From Enterococcus ratti (GTDB lineage Bacteria; Bacillota; Bacilli; Lactobacillales; Enterococcaceae), in NCBI RefSeq assembly GCF_001886195.1, contig NZ_JXLB01000009.1, forward strand, positions 1-64,000: a DNA stretch of 64,000 nucleotides, written 5' to 3'. Below are positions 27,781-36,747 of the stretch, one piece after another. Position 1 is the first letter of the stretch. The number at the start of each line of letters is the position of its first letter. The translations under genes were made by a program, and so were the position numbers. A model generated the notes under the pieces. The model was not told where the DNA came from and made no database searches. It worked only from the letters and a program-made list of their open reading frames with translations.

Positions 27781-27841
27781 AAGCCGAGATTTACGAAAAT
27801 TGTTTTTCAAATTTTTGTGAATTTTGGCTTATTTTTGAAGC
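27781..27841 (+). repeat. Dispersed hairpin repeat, copy B; probable terminator of dnaG-rpoD
   Basis: Arms 27781-27801 and 27809-27830 pair over about 20 bases around a seven-base loop, then ATTTTTG. The 3' arm and tail match copy A (641-703) in about 22 of 25 positions. Its position suggests it ends the rpoD transcript. Confidence 0.65.
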
Positions 27842-28098
27842 AAACTTAAGAAAAAAGTGTATTTTTATTCTACTTTATATAAAAAGTAAAAGAATAGGGA
27901 AAGCATTTACTTTTTTGTAAATAGCGAGTTGTGGAAGAAACAATTAAACGAAACGTTCTGAAAATCTTAGGGCAATTGATTTATTTTTAGAAATTTCTTT
28001 TGAATGGATAATTTGATGGCAATAGCCTATTGGCGAAAGTTTCAGAATATGGTAGATTAAAGGGTAGCGTAAACCTAACAAAAGGAGCCGATCACTAA
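27842..28098. other. Leader region of mapZ
   Basis: There is no gene here. A short ATTTAC / GTAAAT hairpin lies near 27905-27922. The mapZ promoter must lie here, but I cannot place it with confidence. Confidence 0.4.
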
Positions 28099-30195
28099 GT
28101 GATAAAAAAATGTCCAACGTGTGGATCGGAAAAAATTCAAGGAGAGTTAATCTGCCCCGATTGTGGTCATCAAATCCAAGAAGACGATCAACACACGAGT
28201 GAAGAAAAAAAGAATCTTGATCAAATGGATTCTTCAAAAGAAGTTTTTCCAGATACGGAATTAAATGATCCAATTGAATGGTCAGAATTAACTGATTTGC
28301 CATTGGAGTCGGTGATGGAGTTGTTTAAAGAGGATTCAACTGTTAATGAAGAGCAAAAAACAGATCAGAAAAGTATTAGCGAGACAAATACAATTGCAAA
28401 TCAAAAGCATGTAAGTAAAATTGAAGAAACAAATTTGAAGGAATCAGTTGAAGCGCCGCCTGAAAATGAAATAAAAACGAAACAGCAAAAGCAAGTCGCA
28501 GATTTGAAAGAGTTTGTTGATCAAGAAAACGAAAATTCTATTTTATCTGCATACATTAAGGCACATAGAGAGGATACAACTGAAGAGCATGCAGAAGAAT
28601 TAATGCGGATGATCAAAGAAGAGCTTGTTTCTAAAGCTTCAAAAGAAGCACATTCTCAACAGATAAAACTAGCAGTGAATCGGACAGAATCGAATTCTGA
28701 GCAAGAAAAAAAGGTGGGATCAAAAGCACGACGTGACTTACTCAAACCGTCTTCTCAAGTTGATAAAGATACAAGAAGTAACAAAACGGAAAAACTCGTA
28801 GAGCCAAATGATACAGTGGAGTCAACTGATAAAAAGAGAAACAGCTTAACCAAAGAATCGCAAATAAAGATAGAAGAAGCTGAAAATTTTTCTTCAGTAG
28901 AAAGAAAAAGCGAGAAGGCTGCTCCTATTTTGGAAAAGGACTATTCGCAAACGGACTCAAAGAAATTCTCTGATGAAGCAAGTTGTGGCGGAAATTTATC
29001 TTCTGAGGAAGAACACTCAGACGAGCCAAACAATGATTTATTGATGAAAGAAACGAAGCCAACGGAATATGTTGCGTCAGAAATATTGCCGAAGAAGTCA
29101 AAAAAAGGGCTGTATATTACTTTAGGGGTTGCCTTATTGTTTGGGCTTGGGGGATGGGCTTATTATGATCATTATCAGAATGTTCAAGCTCAAATTGTCG
29201 CTCAAGAAGAGGCACAAAAACGAAAAGTGACAAAGTTAAGTCAAGCGTTGGCTGCTTTTTATACGGACGATTCTCGTCAGTTTATTTATACTTCTATGAT
29301 CAATCAAGATTTATCTAAGCTCCGAATTTCTTTAAATGAAGTAAAAAAGGCAAAAGAATATACTGAACTAGTAAAAATTTATCAGGATATCCAAACAAAA
29401 ATCAAAGAGATTCAACGAATCAATGAGTTGTTTACCGCTCCTGTTATTTTAGACGATCATTTGGCTAAAGAACCTAAGCTAAAAGAAGATAGAAAAGTTC
29501 AATCAATGACAACAGTTGATACTGCTTTTGGTCAACTGATTAAACAAGCAGAAGAAGAGGCCGATAAACAATACAAGCAGCTACAAGTAGCTAAGGAAAA
29601 ACTAAAAACTATCTACAATAATAAAGTAGACAACGTCACTAGAAAACAGTATGATGAAGTAAAAAATGAAGTAGCAAAAGTTAAAAACGAAAAATTAGCT
29701 GTTTCTTTAAACGATTCATTAAAAAAAGTAGAGGAACAGTTGACTGCAAAAGAAAAAAAGGAAGCACAACAAAAGGAAGAAGCAAGAAAAGCCAAAAAAG
29801 CGGTTGAAGAAGCTCGAAAAAAAGAAGAGGCTGTTCCACAAGCAGACGCACAGATTTTACAACAAACAAGAACTCCTTCTACTGTAAATTCAGGGAACCA
29901 ACCCATTTTGTCAACTAGAGAAAGTGATGTCTCAGATACCGGAAATCCTGCTTGGAATTGGGCACCGGGAGTGAAACAACGTGTGATTGACACTTGTATT
30001 CAACGCGGGTATATCGTTGAAGGAGACTATACACTTGAAAAAGCTAGAATTGAAAATGGAGAAGGTTATTATAACCTTTATGCTACATCTACAAAATCTG
30101 CTTTAATGAATGGAATTGGCGAAAGTGCTTTGCCATTTTACATCGTGACAATTAATTGTAAAACGGGTTGGTTTGCTGGAAATGGGAGTCAATAA
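28099..30195 (+). CDS. mapZ: MapZ-family division-site positioning protein
   Basis: A 698-residue bitopic membrane protein. Residues 5-22 form a zinc ribbon (CPTC...CPDC). A long acidic/lysine-rich low-complexity cytoplasmic region (about 30-330) follows, then one membrane helix (about 336-356), an extracellular helical region, a Lys/Ala-rich linker and a conserved C-terminal domain from NPAWNWAPGVKQR to WFAGNGSQ. This order matches MapZ of streptococci and enterococci, which marks mid-cell and guides FtsZ, with the C-terminal domains binding peptidoglycan. The cytoplasmic part is normally a StkP-type kinase target; several Thr/Ser are present. The start is GTG 28099 with AAAGGAG upstream (11-base spacing). 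It is followed by a long-loop terminator. Confidence 0.88.
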   Translation: MIKKCPTCGSEKIQGELICPDCGHQIQEDDQHTSEEKKNLDQMDSSKEVFPDTELNDPIEWSELTDLPLESVMELFKEDSTVNEEQKTDQKSISETNTIANQKHVSKIEETNLKESVEAPPENEIKTKQQKQVADLKEFVDQENENSILSAYIKAHREDTTEEHAEELMRMIKEELVSKASKEAHSQQIKLAVNRTESNSEQEKKVGSKARRDLLKPSSQVDKDTRSNKTEKLVEPNDTVESTDKKRNSLTKESQIKIEEAENFSSVERKSEKAAPILEKDYSQTDSKKFSDEASCGGNLSSEEEHSDEPNNDLLMKETKPTEYVASEILPKKSKKGLYITLGVALLFGLGGWAYYDHYQNVQAQIVAQEEAQKRKVTKLSQALAAFYTDDSRQFIYTSMINQDLSKLRISLNEVKKAKEYTELVKIYQDIQTKIKEIQRINELFTAPVILDDHLAKEPKLKEDRKVQSMTTVDTAFGQLIKQAEEEADKQYKQLQVAKEKLKTIYNNKVDNVTRKQYDEVKNEVAKVKNEKLAVSLNDSLKKVEEQLTAKEKKEAQQKEEARKAKKAVEEARKKEEAVPQADAQILQQTRTPSTVNSGNQPILSTRESDVSDTGNPAWNWAPGVKQRVIDTCIQRGYIVEGDYTLEKARIENGEGYYNLYATSTKSALMNGIGESALPFYIVTINCKTGWFAGNGSQ

Positions 30196-30223
30196 CTTGT
30201 GTTTGTGTCGTATTTTTCTTAAT

Positions 30224-30311
30224 ACTCAGGCATAGTCTATTGGATATTTTGAATCAGAGGAGCGCCTAGTATGTTCCTTTGAATAAAATAGACATAAGCC
30301 TGAGTTTTTAT
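30224..30311 (+). terminator. Long-loop hairpin after mapZ
   Basis: ACTCAGGC (30224-30231) pairs with GCCTGAGT (30298-30305), and inside it GTCTATT pairs with AATAGAC, leaving a loop of about 45 bases; TTTTTA follows. It is likely a terminator. Confidence 0.6.
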
Positions 30312-30399
30312 TGTTGGCATAGAGCTTCATCTACTAATCAAAATAGACATTATGTTATGATAGCAAAGAAATCATCTTTCCTAAAAAAGGAGAAATAAA

Positions 30400-31263
30400 A
30401 TGAATGAGTTATTAGCAACGATATTTACCGGCATGGTAATTGATGAAAATGAAAAAAATTATTTTGTTCAAAAAAACGGACAAACGTTTGGTCTAAGTAA
30501 AACAGAAGGTATACGTAAAATTGGAGAAGCTGTTGAAGGGTTTGGCTATCAAAATCAAAAACACGAAAACCGATTTACTACGATCCTTCCTAAAAGTCGA
30601 AGAGGTCATTACGCTTTTGGTACAGTCACTTCATCAAGAAAGGATTTAGGTGTTTTTGTCAATATTGGATTGACGGACAAAGACTTTGTGGTTTCGTTAG
30701 ATGAATTACCAACAATGACAGAACTTTGGCCTAAAAAAGGTGATCGGTTGATGGTGTCTTTAAGAGTAGACGGGAAAAATCGTGTTTGGGGAAGTTTAGC
30801 AGATGAGAAAATTTTTCAATCGCTAAGTAAACGTGGCACGGAAGAATTGAAAAATAAAGAGATTTCTGGGATTGCTTATCGTTTGAAATTAACGGGAACG
30901 TATGTTTTAACGACAGATTTTTACATTGGATTTATTCATCCTTCTGAGCGTTATAAAGAGCCTAGATTGGGCGAACAAATAAATGGTCGAGTCATTGGAG
31001 TAAGAGCAGATGGCGTATTGAATCTTTCTTTAAAACCAAGAGCTCATGAAACAATTACAGAGGATGCCCAAATGATTTTAACGTTTATTGAACGTTCGGA
31101 AGATAAGCAAATTCCTTTCACAGATAAATCTGCTCCAGAAGAAATTATGAATGCGTTTGGTATTAGTAAAGGTGCTTTTAAACGTGCAATCGGTAATTTG
31201 CTGAAACAAGGGCTGATTGTACAAGAAGCAGGTGTAACCAGACGAATAAGAAAATCTAATTGA
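30400..31263 (+). CDS. cvfB: CvfB-family S1 RNA-binding protein
   Basis: A 287-residue protein with S1-type OB folds in tandem (RGHYAFGTVTSSRKDLGVFVNIG near 68-90, then two more) and a C-terminal winged-helix region (EIMNAFGISKGAFKRAIGNLLKQG). This is the CvfB/YitL arrangement; CvfB of S. aureus affects virulence gene and RNA regulation. The start ATG follows AAAAAAGGAGAAATAAA. It is monocistronic, between mapZ and fur, with PerR-type boxes downstream belonging to fur. Confidence 0.9.
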   Translation: MNELLATIFTGMVIDENEKNYFVQKNGQTFGLSKTEGIRKIGEAVEGFGYQNQKHENRFTTILPKSRRGHYAFGTVTSSRKDLGVFVNIGLTDKDFVVSLDELPTMTELWPKKGDRLMVSLRVDGKNRVWGSLADEKIFQSLSKRGTEELKNKEISGIAYRLKLTGTYVLTTDFYIGFIHPSERYKEPRLGEQINGRVIGVRADGVLNLSLKPRAHETITEDAQMILTFIERSEDKQIPFTDKSAPEEIMNAFGISKGAFKRAIGNLLKQGLIVQEAGVTRRIRKSN

Positions 31264-31292
31264 GAATGGCTTGCAAGTTTTCTTTTGCTCGT

Positions 31293-31307
31293 TTATAATA
31301 ATTATAA
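31293..31307 (+). promoter_or_regulatory. PerR-type box 1 upstream of fur
   Basis: TTATAATAATTATAA is a perfect match to the 7-1-7 PerR consensus TTATAATNATTATAA known from Bacillus. It lies about 60 bases upstream of the fur start, in the promoter region. Confidence 0.65.
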
Positions 31308-31334
31308 TTAAAAAAGAGATTTCTAGTTATTTAA

Positions 31335-31349
31335 TTGTAATTATTATAA
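31335..31349 (+). promoter_or_regulatory. PerR-type box 2 upstream of fur
   Basis: TTGTAATTATTATAA differs from the PerR consensus at one position. It lies 18 bases before the fur start. With box 1 it also forms an 18-pair inverted repeat (31294-31311 / 31331-31348), so a hairpin is an alternative reading. Confidence 0.6.
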
Positions 31350-31367
31350 ATTGTTGGGACTGAAAAT

Positions 31368-31841
31368 ATGGTTATGAATGCGATGGCAGTAATGAAAAAA
31401 ACGAAGCAGCAGTTACATGAATCGGGATTTAAATTGACACCGCAAAGAGAAGCGACTTTACTTGTACTGTTAGAAAATGAAAAAGAACACTTATCTGCAG
31501 AAGAAGTATTCTTTTTAGTGAAAAAAAAGAGTCCGGAAATTGGTCTTGCCACCGTTTATCGTACGTTAGAGATATTAACTGATTTAAAGGTTGTTGATAA
31601 GGTAAATTTTAATGATGGTGTTGCACGCTACGATTTGAGAAAAGAAGGTGCAAAGCATTTTCATCACCATTTGTTGTGTTTAAAGTGTGGAACGATTGAA
31701 GAAGTTGAAGAAGACTTATTAGGCGAAGTCGAAGAGGTAGTAGAAAAAAGGTATCATTTTTTAGTTAAGGATCATCGTTTGACATTTCATGGTATTTGTA
31801 AGGAATGCTATATGAAAGAAAAAGAAAGTAAAACCGTCTGA
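31368..31841 (+). CDS. fur: Ferric uptake regulator Fur
   Basis: A 157-residue Fur-family repressor. The N-terminal winged helix FKLTPQREATLLVLLENEKEHLS and ATVYRTLEILTDLKVVDKVNF are nearly those of Bacillus Fur rather than PerR. The metal sites include FHHHLLCLKCG, with a CxxC, and a second CKEC pair near the C-terminus. Fe2+-loaded Fur represses iron uptake genes. The start ATG 31368 has a weak GGGA site; ATG 31374 is an alternative. Two PerR-type boxes lie directly upstream, and in Bacillus fur is a PerR target, so peroxide control is likely. It is separated from xerD by a terminator. Confidence 0.9.
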   Translation: MVMNAMAVMKKTKQQLHESGFKLTPQREATLLVLLENEKEHLSAEEVFFLVKKKSPEIGLATVYRTLEILTDLKVVDKVNFNDGVARYDLRKEGAKHFHHHLLCLKCGTIEEVEEDLLGEVEEVVEKRYHFLVKDHRLTFHGICKECYMKEKESKTV

Positions 31842-31861
31842 TTGATAGACGGCTTTTTCTT
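31834..31861 (+). terminator. Terminator of fur
   Basis: CCGTCT / AGACGG with a seven-base loop is followed by CTTTTTCTTT. It overlaps the last codons of fur. Confidence 0.8.
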
Positions 31862-31932
31862 TGCTATCTGTAAAATAGACTATCGAAAATGAAAGTGATC
31901 TGATATGATAGAAGAACACGAGGTGGATTATT

Positions 31933-32820
31933 ATGAAAGAAGAGATTGATGATTATCTTCACTATTTGACGATTGAACGTGGACTGTCACTAAATACTAG
32001 GAAAAGTTATGAACGAGATTTAGCGCAATACCTTCAATATTTAGAAGAAAATCACATTTCTTCTTGGCAGGCGGTTGATCGCTATGTCGTCATTCATTAT
32101 TTAGAAAAACTGCATGGTGAAAATAAAGCACCGGCAACAGTCACAAGGATGATTACTAGCTTAAGAAGATTCCATCAATTCTTACGTCAAGAGCGAGTAA
32201 CGGATCATGATCCGATGCAATACATTGATACACCAAAAAAAAGACAAAAATTACCAAGCACGTTGACGCTATCTGAAGTTGAGAGACTTATTGAAACACC
32301 AGATGTCACTAAAAATTTAGGACTCAGGGATCGAGCAATTCTTGAAGTGATGTATGCGACAGGGATGCGAGTGAGTGAATTGATCGGGTTAAAGTTAAGT
32401 GATCTTCATCTATCTCTTGGATTAGTGCAAACGGTCGGTAAAGGAGATAAAGAAAGAATCATTCCTTTAGGGGATTATGCGATTAGATGGGTGAAACGAT
32501 ATTTAGAAGAAGCAAGACCACTTCTTGTGAAAAATCCGAATGAAACGCATTTGTTTGTGAATCATCACGGAGCTGGATTGTCGCGGCAAGGTATTTGGAA
32601 GAATCTTAAGCAATTGGTACGTGAAGCAGGAATTAATAAAGAAGTGACGCCGCATACTTTAAGGCATAGCTTTGCAACGCATTTACTAGAAAACGGGGCG
32701 GATCTTCGCACGGTTCAAGAATTATTAGGACATGCTGATATATCTACTACTCAGATTTATACGCATATTACAAAGAAAAGAATGACGGATGTTTATAAGC
32801 AACATTTTCCAAGGGCGTAG
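31933..32820 (+). CDS. xerD: Site-specific tyrosine recombinase XerD
   Basis: A 295-residue tyrosine recombinase resolving chromosome dimers at dif with XerC. The N-terminal SAM-like domain (1-100) is followed by the catalytic domain with Arg in TGMRVSEL, Lys in GKGDKERIIP, HTLRHSFATH, and LGHADISTTQIYTH carrying the last His and the nucleophilic Tyr. Length and the position upstream of scpA-scpB are those of chromosomal XerD. The start ATG follows GAGGTGGATTATT. It begins a cluster of tightly spaced genes running to rluB. It is not an integron or phage integrase: there are no att repeats or cargo. Confidence 0.93.
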   Translation: MKEEIDDYLHYLTIERGLSLNTRKSYERDLAQYLQYLEENHISSWQAVDRYVVIHYLEKLHGENKAPATVTRMITSLRRFHQFLRQERVTDHDPMQYIDTPKKRQKLPSTLTLSEVERLIETPDVTKNLGLRDRAILEVMYATGMRVSELIGLKLSDLHLSLGLVQTVGKGDKERIIPLGDYAIRWVKRYLEEARPLLVKNPNETHLFVNHHGAGLSRQGIWKNLKQLVREAGINKEVTPHTLRHSFATHLLENGADLRTVQELLGHADISTTQIYTHITKKRMTDVYKQHFPRA

Positions 32821-32838
32821 TTATAGGAAGGTGAAAGA

Positions 32839-33210
32839 ATGTTAACACATTATCGAAAAGAAAATCGTAAAATTGCAATGGGATTATTGAGTTTTCATAA
32901 GAAATTAACAGATAAAACTGATCTGCTCAAAGAAATTAATACGTATGAAACAGAAGAAGGATATGAACTTTTTTTCTTTACTCCAGAAGGTTCTACAAAC
33001 ATTCAAGGAATCATTGGAGTTTATTGGGGAGAAGACAAGAAATTAATTGTTCATGATGTTGCCTTAAATCCTTCTTATCGTGGGGATCAGATGGGTTTTC
33101 AAATGCTTGATGAACTTCAAGAAAAATATCCAGATTTTTTAATACAATCAACAGAAATTACCCAATCCTATTTAACAAAATGGAGCAATAGGAACAACAA
33201 GAAAGAGTGA
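32839..33210 (+). CDS. ribT: RibT-like GNAT protein
   Basis: A 123-residue protein of the small GNAT acetyltransferase-like RibT group. MLTHYRKENRKIAMGLLSF and the VALNPSYRGDQMGFQMLDEL acetyl-CoA-binding-type motif are visible. In Bacillus ribT lies in the riboflavin operon; in lactic acid bacteria it sits between xerD and scpA, as here. Its role is unclear. The start ATG follows GGAAGGTGAAAGA, 18 bases after xerD, and the stop overlaps the scpA start. Confidence 0.85.
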   Translation: MLTHYRKENRKIAMGLLSFHKKLTDKTDLLKEINTYETEEGYELFFFTPEGSTNIQGIIGVYWGEDKKLIVHDVALNPSYRGDQMGFQMLDELQEKYPDFLIQSTEITQSYLTKWSNRNNKKE

Positions 33211-33977
33211 GTAAGTTGATAGAAATTAGCATCAAATTAGATATATTTGAAGGACCGTTAGATTTACTTCTTCACTTAATTCAGCAGATGGAAATTGATA
33301 TTTACGATATTCCTATTGCAGCGATTACCGAGCAATATATGAATTACATTCATACAATGAAAAAATTTGAGCTTGCTGTGGCGGGAGAATATTTTGTTAT
33401 GGCGGCAACATTAATGGCGATTAAAAGTAAAACTTTATTACCTGTTCAAGAAATTTTAGTGGAAGAGGATGAGTATTGGGAAGAAGATCCTCGTGAGGAA
33501 TTAGTGAATCAACTATTAGAATACCGAAAATATAAATATGCAGCCGAACAATTAATTGAAAAAGCGCAAGAAAGAAGCTTATACTACACAAAGGAACCTG
33601 TTTCATTAGCTAATTTCATAGGAAAAGAAAAAACTTTAAAGCGAGGACAAGTAAAAAAACTAGATTTATTTCAAGCAATGGAAAGAATTTTAGAACGAAA
33701 AAAATTTTCTAAAAAAGTAGAAAAGACTATTACACCAGATAATACGACGATTGAAGAGCGAATACTTTTTATTGAGGAGCGCCTCAATAAAAATGTTAAG
33801 GGATGCTCTTTTGATTCTTTCTTTGATGCTCCGACAAAAATAGAAGTTGTAACGACGTTTATGGCATTACTAGAAATGATGAAAAACGGTCGAATTATTG
33901 CACAGCAAAAAGGAAATTATGAATCAATTATGCTTTATCTAGTAGCAGGAGATACCAAAGATGATAAAACTAAGTGA
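33207..33977 (+). CDS. scpA: Segregation and condensation protein A
   Basis: A 256-residue kleisin ScpA, with the N-terminal SMC-binding domain IFEGPLDLLLHLIQQMEIDI and a C-terminal winged helix (about 170-250). With ScpB and SMC it forms the bacterial condensin that compacts and segregates the chromosome. The GTG start overlaps the ribT stop (GTGA), indicating translational coupling; a nearby TTG at 33216 is an alternative. Its end overlaps the scpB start by 17 bases. Confidence 0.95.
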   Translation: MSKLIEISIKLDIFEGPLDLLLHLIQQMEIDIYDIPIAAITEQYMNYIHTMKKFELAVAGEYFVMAATLMAIKSKTLLPVQEILVEEDEYWEEDPREELVNQLLEYRKYKYAAEQLIEKAQERSLYYTKEPVSLANFIGKEKTLKRGQVKKLDLFQAMERILERKKFSKKVEKTITPDNTTIEERILFIEERLNKNVKGCSFDSFFDAPTKIEVVTTFMALLEMMKNGRIIAQQKGNYESIMLYLVAGDTKDDKTK

Positions 33978-34530
33978 ACTTGAAGCGATTCTTTTTATCG
34001 TTGGCGAAGAAGGAATTAAACGGGAAGAAATCTGCTATCTTTTATCGATTGATAAAGAAGAAACACTGGCAGTATTAACGAGACTGAAAGAAAAATATGA
34101 AAATGATCCTTCCAGTGCTTTGCATGTTTTAGAAACAGAAGAACGGGTCATTTTGACGACGAAAAAAGAGTTAGCTCCCTTATTAAAACGTTATGCGCAA
34201 GGAACATCAAATATTTTATCGCAAGCGGCAGTTGAGACGTTAGCAATCATCGCATATAAGCAACCAATTACCCGTGTAGAAATCGAACAAATCCGTGGAG
34301 TTCAAGTTTCAGGGGCTGTGCAGCGGCTGACTGCTTATCGTTTAATTGAAGAAAAGGGTAGAGTAGATGGCCCTGGACGTCCGATTTTATATGGAACGAC
34401 TCCTTATTTTTTAGATTATTTTGGACTTAAATCATTAAAAGATTTACCAGATATACAAGAAATGGAATATTCATCAGATGAAGAAGCTCCACTAGACTTA
34501 TTCTTTGATGAAATGAATGAAAAGGAGTGA
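33961..34530 (+). CDS. scpB: Segregation and condensation protein B
   Basis: A 189-residue ScpB made of two winged-helix domains (about 1-80 and 85-165). SQAAVETLAIIAYKQPITR and GPGRPILYGTT are characteristic. It dimerises and binds the ScpA core in the SMC complex. The start ATG follows AGCAGGAGATACCAAAG inside scpA. The acidic tail after residue 165 is common. Confidence 0.95.
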   Translation: MIKLSELEAILFIVGEEGIKREEICYLLSIDKEETLAVLTRLKEKYENDPSSALHVLETEERVILTTKKELAPLLKRYAQGTSNILSQAAVETLAIIAYKQPITRVEIEQIRGVQVSGAVQRLTAYRLIEEKGRVDGPGRPILYGTTPYFLDYFGLKSLKDLPDIQEMEYSSDEEAPLDLFFDEMNEKE

Positions 34531-34535
34531 TTATA

Positions 34536-35252
34536 GTGGAACGACTGCAAAAAGTAATAGCGCATGCAGGCGTTACTTCAAGACGTAAAGCAGAAGAATT
34601 TATTTTAGCTGGACGAGTGAAAGTCAATGGAAAAGTGGTCAAAGAATTAGGAATGAAGGTCGGAAAACATGATGTGATTGAAGTCGATGAAGTGCCAATT
34701 TATCAAGAAAAATCTGTTTATTACTTATTGTATAAACCTAAAGGAGTCATTTCATCAGTGATGGATGATAAAGGACGTAAAGTGGTGACAGACTTGCTTC
34801 CTACGGTTAAAGAACGTATTTATCCAGTGGGGCGTCTTGACTATGATACTTCTGGTATTCTTCTTTTAACAAATGACGGTGATTTTGCCCAACGTCTAAC
34901 TCATCCTAAGCATGAAGTCGATAAAGTGTATGTAGCAAAAGTAAAAGGACTTGCAACTAAAGCATTGCTAGCTCCGTTAACGAAAGGAATTAAAATTGAA
35001 GGCAAATGGACTTCGTCGGCAAAATATCAAATTGTGTCTGTTAACCCAAAGACAAATCATAGCTTAGTGGAATTAACAATTCATGAAGGTAGAAATCATC
35101 AAGTGAAAAATATGCTTCAAGCAGTCGGACTGCCAGTTCAAAAATTAAAACGAGAAAAATACGGTGATTTGACACTTCAAGGACTACATCCTGGCGAATA
35201 TCGTGAATTAAATAAGAAAGAAATCAATCAGTTGTTAAATCGTTCGAAATGA
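34536..35252 (+). CDS. rluB: 23S rRNA pseudouridine synthase RluB
   Basis: A 238-residue RsuA/RluB-family enzyme with an N-terminal S4 RNA-binding domain (MERLQKVIAHAGVTSRRKAEE) and a catalytic domain with the active-site Asp in GRLDYDTSGILLLTNDG. It isomerises uridine in 23S rRNA helix 89 or nearby. The start is GTG 34536, eight bases after AAGGAG; the GTG at 34527 overlaps that site and the scpB stop. It is the last gene of the xerD-rluB run. Confidence 0.93.
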   Translation: MERLQKVIAHAGVTSRRKAEEFILAGRVKVNGKVVKELGMKVGKHDVIEVDEVPIYQEKSVYYLLYKPKGVISSVMDDKGRKVVTDLLPTVKERIYPVGRLDYDTSGILLLTNDGDFAQRLTHPKHEVDKVYVAKVKGLATKALLAPLTKGIKIEGKWTSSAKYQIVSVNPKTNHSLVELTIHEGRNHQVKNMLQAVGLPVQKLKREKYGDLTLQGLHPGEYRELNKKEINQLLNRSK

Positions 35253-35335
35253 TTACTTACTTATTATAAGAATAAATGATTGCATTTTTTTTTAAGCGAT
35301 GTATAATGAAAAGGAAAACAAAATAATAAATGGTT

Positions 35336-35450
35336 CGTCTTCAGGGGCAGGGTGTAATTCCCGACCGGTGGTGATAGTCCACGAACTACTTGTTAAGTAG
35401 CTGAATCGGTGAAATTCCGATACCGACAGTATAGTCTGGATAAAGAAGAT
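35336..35450 (+). promoter_or_regulatory. FMN riboswitch (RFN element)
   Basis: The conserved RFN core is readable: AGGGGCAGGGTG, AATTCCCGACCGGTGG, TAGTCCACGAAC and, at the 3' side, ATTCCGATACCGACAGT and AGTCTGGAT. A closing helix pairs TCTTC near 35338 with GAAGA near 35445. FMN binding favours the downstream terminator and switches ribU off. Confidence 0.95.
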
Positions 35451-35489
35451 AGAGCTTATTTGACGCTGCTTTTTTGCCAAATAACTCTG

Positions 35490-35520
35490 ACTCTCCCTGT
35501 AATACTGGAGAGTTTTTTTA
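35490..35520 (+). terminator. FMN riboswitch terminator
   Basis: ACTCTCC / GGAGAGT (35490-35496 / 35507-35513) is followed by seven T. It is the expression platform of the RFN element. Confidence 0.9.
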
Positions 35521-35577
35521 TTTGTAAAAAGCCGTTGAATAGTTCGCTGAAGAGGAGTCCTAACAGGAGGATTTCAA

Positions 35578-36192
35578 ATGAAGAACACCCGTGTACAAAA
35601 AATGGTTGCTGTGGCATTGTTTGCAGCGATCGGATTGGTTTTGCAATACGTTGCATTTCCTATTATGCCGACTTTTGGCTTTTTGAAGATTGATTTTAGT
35701 GATATTCCGGTACTACTTAGTATGTTTTTATTTGGACCGATATCAGGAGTAATGACAGCATTTTTACGTTCACTTCTCCATTTAATCACAACTGGTTTTT
35801 CTCCAGATAATTTGGTGGGGGATACAGCGAGCTTTTTAGCAACGACCATTTTTACTTTACCTATTTTTTATTTCTTCCATAAAAAAATAAATGTTGGAAA
35901 AAATAAAGTTTTCGGAATGATTGTTGGCACATTTGCCATGACTTTATTCATGAGTATAGCGAATTATTTTGTTATTACGCCATTGTATCTCATGTTTTTA
36001 GGATTAACAGCTAGTCAGATGCTAGGAATGTCGTTAACGAGCTATGTATTGATAGGAATTGTACCTTTCAATCTAATCAAAGGATTTATTGTAAGTATTG
36101 CTTTTTTGGTACTGCATGCAAAGCTATTACCTTGGTTAAGTCGCAAACAGCATCAATTAGCAAAGCGTCATACAGCAATAAATAATAAATAA
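35578..36192 (+). CDS. ribU: Riboflavin ECF transporter S component RibU
   Basis: A 204-residue, six-helix S component of an energy-coupling-factor transporter. The N-terminal KMVAVALFAAIGLVLQYVAF and the DIPVLLSMFLFGPISGV segment are typical of RibU. With the shared EcfA/A'/T module it imports riboflavin. The FMN riboswitch directly upstream confirms the substrate class. The start ATG follows CAGGAGGATTTCAA. It is monocistronic. Confidence 0.95.
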   Translation: MKNTRVQKMVAVALFAAIGLVLQYVAFPIMPTFGFLKIDFSDIPVLLSMFLFGPISGVMTAFLRSLLHLITTGFSPDNLVGDTASFLATTIFTLPIFYFFHKKINVGKNKVFGMIVGTFAMTLFMSIANYFVITPLYLMFLGLTASQMLGMSLTSYVLIGIVPFNLIKGFIVSIAFLVLHAKLLPWLSRKQHQLAKRHTAINNK

Positions 36193-36747
36193 TGAGAAGA
36201 AGCAAGGCAGTTCTAGTAGAGGACATCTAAGAAATGATGTCAAAATAAACTAAAATAGACGGGACAAAAGAGTGGCGAGAAAAAGAGATTCACTTATTTT
36301 TGTGAGTCTTGGTAAATGTTTTTGAAAAAACTGCTTTTGTTCCTGCCAGTTGGCTGTGTGTTTTATTTATAGAGAGTAGAAGATACAAATATTTTCTTCT
36401 CTTTTTTTATGAAAAAAATTCATTTATTTTCGATTTGTAAACGTTTTATTAAACGTATCTGAGTATTTCATTTTTTTATGTATAAAAATGTATTTTTTTT
36501 ATTAAAATGTGATGTTTTTAGCTTTTTAAATGATAAATAGGTTGATTAACGGAAAGAAAGAAAACGCTACAATTATCTTGAAAAAAATTTTCTAATAAAA
36601 TTAATAGAAAAAGGAGTGAAAATAGCATTTTTTGAATAAAATTTTTCGAATAATAGGTTATTGTTTTAGTTATTCCGTTCTTTTTGATAAAATAACTAGT
36701 GGAATCAATCATAAAAGATTCTAATGAAACAAGGAAGGAAGACGAAC
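36193..36747. other. Intergenic region between ribU and the YfcC-type gene
   Basis: It contains a degenerate relative of the dispersed hairpin repeat (36285-36324, ending TTTTTGTGAGTCTTGG) and a terminator at 36372-36409. Further on there is AT-rich sequence with a TAAAAT-type -10 near 36690. A weak cre-like sequence near 36436 lacks the conserved 3' end. Confidence 0.5.
36372..36409 (+). terminator. Probable terminator downstream of ribU
   Basis: AGAGTAGAAGATA pairs with TATTTTCTTCTCT with two weak positions, and seven T follow. Confidence 0.6.

Noticed and set aside
30219-30231. Inverted match of CCTGAGTATTAAG between about 30220 and 51160
   Set aside because: A 13-base match is expected by chance several times in a window of this size.
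31933-32820. Tyrosine recombinase as an integrase of a mobile element
   Set aside because: Sequence and position (before scpA-scpB) are those of chromosomal XerD; there are no attachment-site repeats, excisionase or cargo genes.
36430-36450. CcpA (cre) site upstream of the YfcC-type gene
   Set aside because: TTTGTAAACGTTTTATTA matches only the 5' half of the consensus; the conserved CA near the 3' end is missing, and it is about 300 bases from the gene.
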